This document shows, piece by piece, positions 59,342 through 64,000 of a stretch of 64,000 bases of DNA; the stretch's first letter is position 1; every line of letters starts with the position of its first letter. Both the position numbers and the translations under genes were made by a program. The notes beneath the pieces were generated by a model that saw only the letters and a program-made list of their open reading frames with translations, was not told the DNA's origin and did no database searches. Location: contig CM062815.1 of NCBI GenBank assembly GCA_031772625.1, positions 116,878,989 through 116,942,988 of the forward strand, given 5' to 3'. This stretch comes from Pinus tabuliformis (taxonomy: Eukaryota > Streptophyta > Pinopsida > Pinales > Pinaceae).

Positions 59342-60420
59342 ATGAGGCCCGAGAGAGAGAGAGGGGCGAAATGCTTTTACAAGAACATGCATAATTGAAA
59401 ACACTGCCGTCGGAGAACCTGCGTAAAGAAGTACAACTGATATCTTAAGTACATGATATATGCGGTATGGGCACAGCCATCCATAAGAGAATATATAATA
59501 ATCTAGATCCAAGGCATGGACGCAGCCATCCAGAGAGGATCGAGAAGTAGACTCAGGCATGGTCGCAGCCATCCAGCGAATGAGTCATGTAATAATCATA
59601 ATAAGCCACAAATTGCAGCCTGGATTCCAATAGACAAAATCCAGGTTCTTGCGCCCCATCTCGACCCGAACAGAGTACAAGTTCAGGCATGCAAATACAT
59701 GAGTTGAAGTCGAACATGCATGAACATCGTCTGATTACCAGTCAATGATGAAAACTGTTAACAGACGCGAGAGGTACCACCAATAATGACAATGGCCCTC
59801 AAGGTACTATAGGTACAATCTACGGCGTGTGAATCAATGAGCTGGCGTCGAACACCCGTAGAATCATTCGATCAGAGGCCAATGATGAAAACCTCTCGTC
59901 GAACACGAAGAACCTGCCATTGAGGCATGCAGGCTCCAAGGCACCGAAGGGAGTCTCTAGATCAGCTTCCTGGATAATGAGTTGAAGTCGACAGGAAGTG
60001 ACCTTGATCAAAGGTGGGCCATAGTGTTTCCCACATCATTGACACGAGACAGAGGAAAGATGTTGTGGTGATGCAAAATTATGTGAGGTATCAGAGGAGG
60101 TTGTATTGCTGCAGAGGTCAACTTCTCTTGAACATATCGGCGGCACGACAGTGGATTTGGCAGTATTTGACATCAAATGAGCAGGGGTCATGGTGACAAG
60201 GTAGTAAGCAGATGAGAGGTCAAATAGGATCACCCAAACCCACGGAGGCTAGTGTAAAACACGAATGTAGACTAGTGCCATGTTCAAGAGGGACATACTG
60301 CCGACATGACAATTATTATGGGTCCATTTTCCCCACCATTTCTGGCGAGTACCCCAGTTATTTTTAACAAGCTTGACGGGGATAGCATATGCTTGTGAGC
60401 GTCATTACGACGGAATCCGA
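59342..60420 (-). other. Conserved 3' non-coding or decayed coding part of element 2
   Basis: 59830-60050 aligns with element 1 8750-8960 (shared gcatgcctcaatggca, ctcattatcca). A 63-codon frame (60011-59820) there resembles the peptide readable in element 1. At 59470-59575 the phrase gcagccatcca recurs three times at about 45-60 bp. Confidence 0.6.
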
Positions 60421-60915
60421 TGTCATTAAGTTTTAACGAGTCTGACAAAGGAAGAACTCGGTGTCTTTTCCTATTTAGAGAGTCTGAAAAGAAAGCAAAA
60501 AGTGAACTCGAGGGGGGTCCTTTTTTGTAAAGTTGTGTCTCCCGAGCCCGAAAAAGTATAAAACAATGCTCGAAAGAACCGCCCGACCATTACGATCGAG
60601 GAGTACTTTTCATGAGTAGTGTCATCGACCTGAAAAAAGTAAAAAAGCGACCGATATCACGTCGTTTCGTGACCATTAACGAACCTGAAACGACAAGGGT
60701 CCGACGATCTTTTCATTTTTTACACGGTCGGAAAAGAGTTTAAAGACGACCGCCTCTTATTTACGTTTAACGAGTCAAGAGGGATAACTTGGCAATCTTT
60801 TCGTCTTTAAATGGTCGGAAAAGAGCTGAAAGCAGACCTCCACTTTTATTCTCTTTAATGAGTCAAAAGGGAAAAATACTCGGTAATCTTTTCATTTTTT
60901 ACGAGTCAGAAAAGA
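60421..60915 (-). other. Periodic stem-loop array, element 2
   Basis: Plus-strand arms: 60421-60425/60443-60447, 60464-60470/60486-60492, 60606-60612/60631-60636, 60661-60668/60687-60694 (gtcgtttc/gaaacgac), 60708-60714/60731-60737, 60753-60758/60777-60782 (cctctt/aagagg), 60796-60802/60818-60824, 60843-60847/60865-60869 and 60887-60893/60909-60915. Start-to-start spacing is mostly 43-55 nt. Loops on the plus strand contain ttttaacgagtc-like cores, the reverse complement of the element 1 loop. Confidence 0.8.
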
Positions 60916-61177
60916 GCTTAAAATGAGACTCATCCTGGAGGAACAAGTGGTATAAAGGGTAGCAACTGGTTCCGGCAATGGTGGAACTACTCAACATGTA
61001 ATGGTCAAGAGGCTGGCTAATAAAACCACTCATCACTGCGGTTCCTCAGGAAAGGATAAACAATCAAGTGAAAGCATATGATCGGCCAAAGAGATGGTGG
61101 CGATGGAATGAAACAACCAAGGCTCATCTAACAGAATTTAGCAGATAACGGCAATCATAAGATGTAAAATGGGTATG

Positions 61178-61680
61178 GGTTCATTTTTACACAATCTTGA
61201 ACCTTGGAGAACTCTACTTGGATTCGGTTTCATGTTTACACAAGCTTGAAACGAAAAACTATGCTTGTTATAAGTTCACATGCCCCCAGCATAATAACGC
61301 AAATCGAGGTACATTCCCCCCAAGCTTCATTGCATTCAACAAAGTGGATGGAATGAAGGTTCACTCTCGAGATCTAGGAAAGACTCGACTTGTATTTTAC
61401 GAGATATTAGTCAAAGACTCGATTGGGAAAAGGGGTTGTTTAATTTTTTAATGAGGTTGACACAGTAAAAGAACTATCCTCATCACCCTTGTTTCATTTT
61501 TTAATGAGCTTGACACCAGATCAGGAACTATGCTTGACTCCGTGTTTCGTTTTTTAACGAGGTCAACACAAGATCAGAACTATCCTAGGGACACATTGTT
61601 TCATTTTTTAACGAGGTCGCCATAAGATCAAAACTATCCTCGAGCAGACCTAGTTTCATTTTTGAAGGAGCTTGACATAG
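61178..61680 (-). other. Second stem-loop block, element 2
   Basis: Arms 61178-61183/61198-61203 (ggttca/tgaacc), 61227-61232/61247-61252 (gtttca/tgaaac) and 61542-61546/61565-61569 (gtgtt/aacac). Related loop cores ttttttaatgagcttgac recur near 61440, 61491, 61592 and 61644 with weaker stems, keeping a step of about 50 nt. Confidence 0.65.
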
Positions 61681-61860
61681 GAAAACGAACTATGCTCTGC
61701 CCGAACTTCATCATAATGAATAGAAAGTTGGGGCTTCCAAGATTGCCACTCCCGGTGGAAGAGAAACATCTTGGAAGTCAGGGCCCAATGCCCCCAGGAC
61801 ACTATGCACGATGGTGGCATCACTGGATCTAGGCATGGGATAGGTGGCCACATAGTTGAT

Positions 61861-63399
61861 CTATGGTGGGGTAGATGCAACTGGTGGATAAAAACTAGGA
61901 GGGGATGACAACGGCGCAGGAGGCATCGGGGGACTAACGAATGGCACTTGATCGATAGTCACAATTCTTCCATCGTGCGGAAAGCAAACCACACGGAAAA
62001 GCGAAGAAACAAGGGCCCCCATGGTGTAAACATAGTCGCGACCAAGGAGAAGACTAAAGTCTAAAACACCTTGGGTAACCAAGACGTCTATATAGACGGT
62101 TTTGCCTCCCAAAGTAATAGGGAACTTTGGGAGAACTCCTAGAGATGGACAGGCTCCTCCCTCGAAGGCCAACAGATTCTGAGTGACTGGCCCAAGCTGC
62201 GGGGAACCTAAAGCTTGCCAAGTAGTGTATGGCATAACACTGACAGATGCCCCTTCATCCAAAACAATGCTAGGTACTGCCTTAGCACAGGCATGTACTG
62301 TGATCTGGAAAGGCATATGGGATGGAAGGCGACCGACGATTAGGCGATTCCAATCAAAGGAAGCGACCAGACGACTTGGTGTGGGAATCGTATGATTGCC
62401 CCCATGTGCTAAAGGAACCGAAGGAGAACCTTCGGGAGCAGTTGGGTTAGGAGATTCATTTTGGGACTCAGGAGAATCTGAAGAGACGAGAAGAACATGG
62501 GCGTGATTCTCTTCCAAAACAGAGTGAGCGAGTGGCGGACTCGAGTCGACACTCTTTCCGACCAATGGTTGGTCCGGAACAGGCTAGGCACAGCCAGGTT
62601 CGAGAAGAGGAGGCTGGACAAGAGAAGAATATGAATCAATCTCTTTGTCAGTAGGGGAATGATCTGCGGCTACAGAGAGACGTTGATAACCAGCGGGAAG
62701 TTGGGGTGAAGGAGCTGTAAGACTTTCCAAGACAACGAAGGCTTTATCCATGAGTGGACAAAGGTGAAGGGGATGTTTGCCTTCACAAAGTCTACAGGGG
62801 ATTCGAATCTTCCCTTTTCCCTTACCATTCCCAACTGACAAGGTAGCATCGCCGTGAGCTTCAGAGGACGATGTGGGGCGGGCCGGATCGCGAGACCATA
62901 CTTCTAGTACCCTGGGAATGCTAGGACAATCACGAAGAAGATGGTCCTCCTTGCATAATCGACAAGGAAACTTGACCTTCTGCGGAGGAGCGGAAGGGGG
63001 CCCGACTTCAGGTGTACTCGAGGGGGTAGCTGCACTTGTAACTTCTCCCTTAGGATCCTTCTTCTTCTTCGTCTTCTTCTTCTTCTTAGCCACCCGGTTA
63101 CTTGAATCTAGACTTTCACCAGGTGAATTAGAAGATGAGGACGTAGAAGTGGGCGTAGAAGGGGAGAGATCCACCTTAGAATCAACATGATGTTGTTTAG
63201 GTGGAGGGACGGATTGACTAGACGGTGAGACGATAGGGACCAAAGAGGTTGAGAACAACCAAACCGGCAACCCAACAGTTAACCCTGGGAGGGACAACGT
63301 TGCCATATAAGGAGCACCAACATTTCCAAAAGGAGCGAAATGACCAGGGTTCCCGACAGAGGGGATCCCTGGGTTGGTGAACCCCGGAAAAGTTGCCAT
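61861..63399 (-). pseudogene. Zinc-knuckle plus retropepsin-like protein of element 2, one nonsense codon
   Basis: ATG at 63399 (MATFPGFTNPG). The block GAPYMATLSLPGLTVGLPVWLFST matches element 1. A Lys-rich stretch (KKKKTKKKKDPKGE) is followed by two CX2CX3HX4C knuckles (CRLCKEDHLLRDC and CRLCEGKHPLHLC). A TAG at 62586-62584 interrupts the frame; it then stays open in the same frame to 61861. The second part has the protease-like domain with VLDEGASVSVMPYTTW and LLLGRDYVYTMGALVSSLFRVVCFPHDGR. As in element 1 the active-site triplet is D-E-G. No capsid, polymerase or integrase. It would bind RNA through the knuckles; proteolytic activity is uncertain. Confidence 0.85.
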
Positions 63400-63500
63400 C
63401 GAGAACGAAAAGGAGCCTACTCAAGCTAACGCAAACAAGATCTAACCAGGTAATGTGAACGCGGCCGAATAAATTTTAAGACAGAGGAACTGAACTTGAT

Positions 63501-63622
63501 CTTTTCATGTTTTAAGAGTCAAGAAAAGGACAAAAAGGTGACTCTAGTCACCTTCGAATATTTTGTGAGCCCGAAGTAACAAGTGCTCAAGTGAGCCTTT
63601 TCTTTTAAGGAGTCCGAAAAGG
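63501..63622 (-). other. Three leader stem-loops of element 2
   Basis: Arms 63501-63506/63523-63528 (cttttc/gaaaag), 63552-63556/63572-63576 (cttcg/cgaag) and 63596-63602/63616-63622 (ccttttc/gaaaagg). Read in sense they match the order of the element 1 leader hairpins at 5022, 5067 and 5112. Confidence 0.8.
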
Positions 63623-64000
63623 ATCAAAAGTGACTACTCTGGAAAGACTAGGCAAAGGGTTTAACAAACAAATCCGTAAAACTGCATATACACCTTGGCA
63701 GTCATATGAAAACCAAGGACTTCCCGTACGGCAGTCAATCTTCCCGAATGCTGTGTACGGTGCGTTACGGCTTGTAAGGCGGCAGACACGGCTTCCTGTG
63801 GATAAAGGATGATAACCTAGTGGGGTCTCCCCATATACTCGACGGTACATGGGAGCTCAAGTCCGTGCTAGACCACTTGTTGCGTCACGGAAGGAGGAAT
63901 CACCCAACCTTAAGTGAAACAAAAGTGACTGGGTTTAACGATGCCGGAACACGTCTCTAGCCTAGACCTCTAAACAATGAGCGTTATGTTCCAATGCGTT

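Larger units (their letters stand above)
58213..64000 (-). mobile_element. Element 2: older inverted relative of element 1, runs off the window
   Basis: Its 3' LTR (58213-59326), purine tract, 3' non-coding hairpin region, zinc-knuckle/protease frame and leader lie in the same order as in element 1, on the opposite strand. It interrupts the RNase H-downstream part of the Ty3 element. The five bases before it are CTTCT; the matching duplication and 5' LTR are beyond 64000. LTR sequence resembles element 1 mainly at the ends, so the two are different subfamilies. Confidence 0.88.

Noticed and set aside
59243..59572. 109-codon minus-strand ORF across the LTR border of element 2
   Set aside because: Spans LTR end, purine tract and interior; composition shows no family and element 1 has no equivalent frame.

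Overview
This window looks like repeat-rich plant nuclear DNA with no intact host gene. It is AT-rich and built almost entirely from LTR retrotransposons (Copia, Ty3 and several non-autonomous types), with one LINE fragment, foldback/MITE-like elements and a few gene relics. The only clearly recognisable host-type coding fragment is a broken piece of the spliceosomal helicase BRR2. The size and variety of non-autonomous LTR elements, and ORF families that I recall from conifer gene predictions (from memory, not searched), point to a gymnosperm. That assignment is an inference.

Layout. 1-2477: decayed sequence with a possible LTR/PBS relic, a 57-bp tandem repeat and one unassigned ORF. 2483-10541 (+): a complete, young LTR element (element 1) with 1042-bp LTRs differing at 6 sites and a perfect GGGGT target-site duplication. 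It encodes only a zinc-knuckle plus retropepsin-like protein. 10547-14600 (+): a broken Copia copy. 15080-15720 (-): a LINE endonuclease fragment. 16610-21698 (-): a full-length but dead Copia element with LTRs, tRNA-iMet-type PBS and near-perfect TSD. 21828-22325 (+): BRR2 pseudogene. 23145-26091 (+): a SET-domain fragment followed by a decayed multi-exon gene, part of which is duplicated near 29.1 kb. 26478-27114: a foldback element of about 640 bp. 28.0-29.8 kb: two 500-bp direct repeats flanking a MITE-like element. 30726-36768 (+): a gag-only element with a possibly 3.6-kb 5' LTR. 39329-43056 (-): a 3.7-kb LTR element with no recognisable protein. 43686-50910 (-): a large LTR element with roughly 2-kb LTRs, full of microsatellite and minisatellite DNA. 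51303-54353 (+): a decayed long ORF of an unknown retroelement-like family. 54619-58212 (+): the 5' half of a Ty3 element (gag, protease, RNase H). It is interrupted at 58213 by element 2 (58213-64000, -), a second and older copy of the element 1 family whose 5' LTR lies outside the window.

The most unusual signal belongs to the element 1/element 2 family. Both copies carry periodic arrays of short stem-loops, about one per 45-50 nt, in the 5' leader and in the 3' non-coding half. The loops share a core close to GACTCGTTAAAA. The stems differ from unit to unit but stay self-complementary. Three leader hairpins occur in the same order in both copies. The family encodes a nucleocapsid-plus-protease-like protein with no visible capsid, reverse transcriptase or integrase, so it must be mobilised in trans. 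The arrays are candidate RNA structures for that parasitism, for example Gag binding, packaging or dimerisation. This role is inference; the base-pairing pattern is directly visible.
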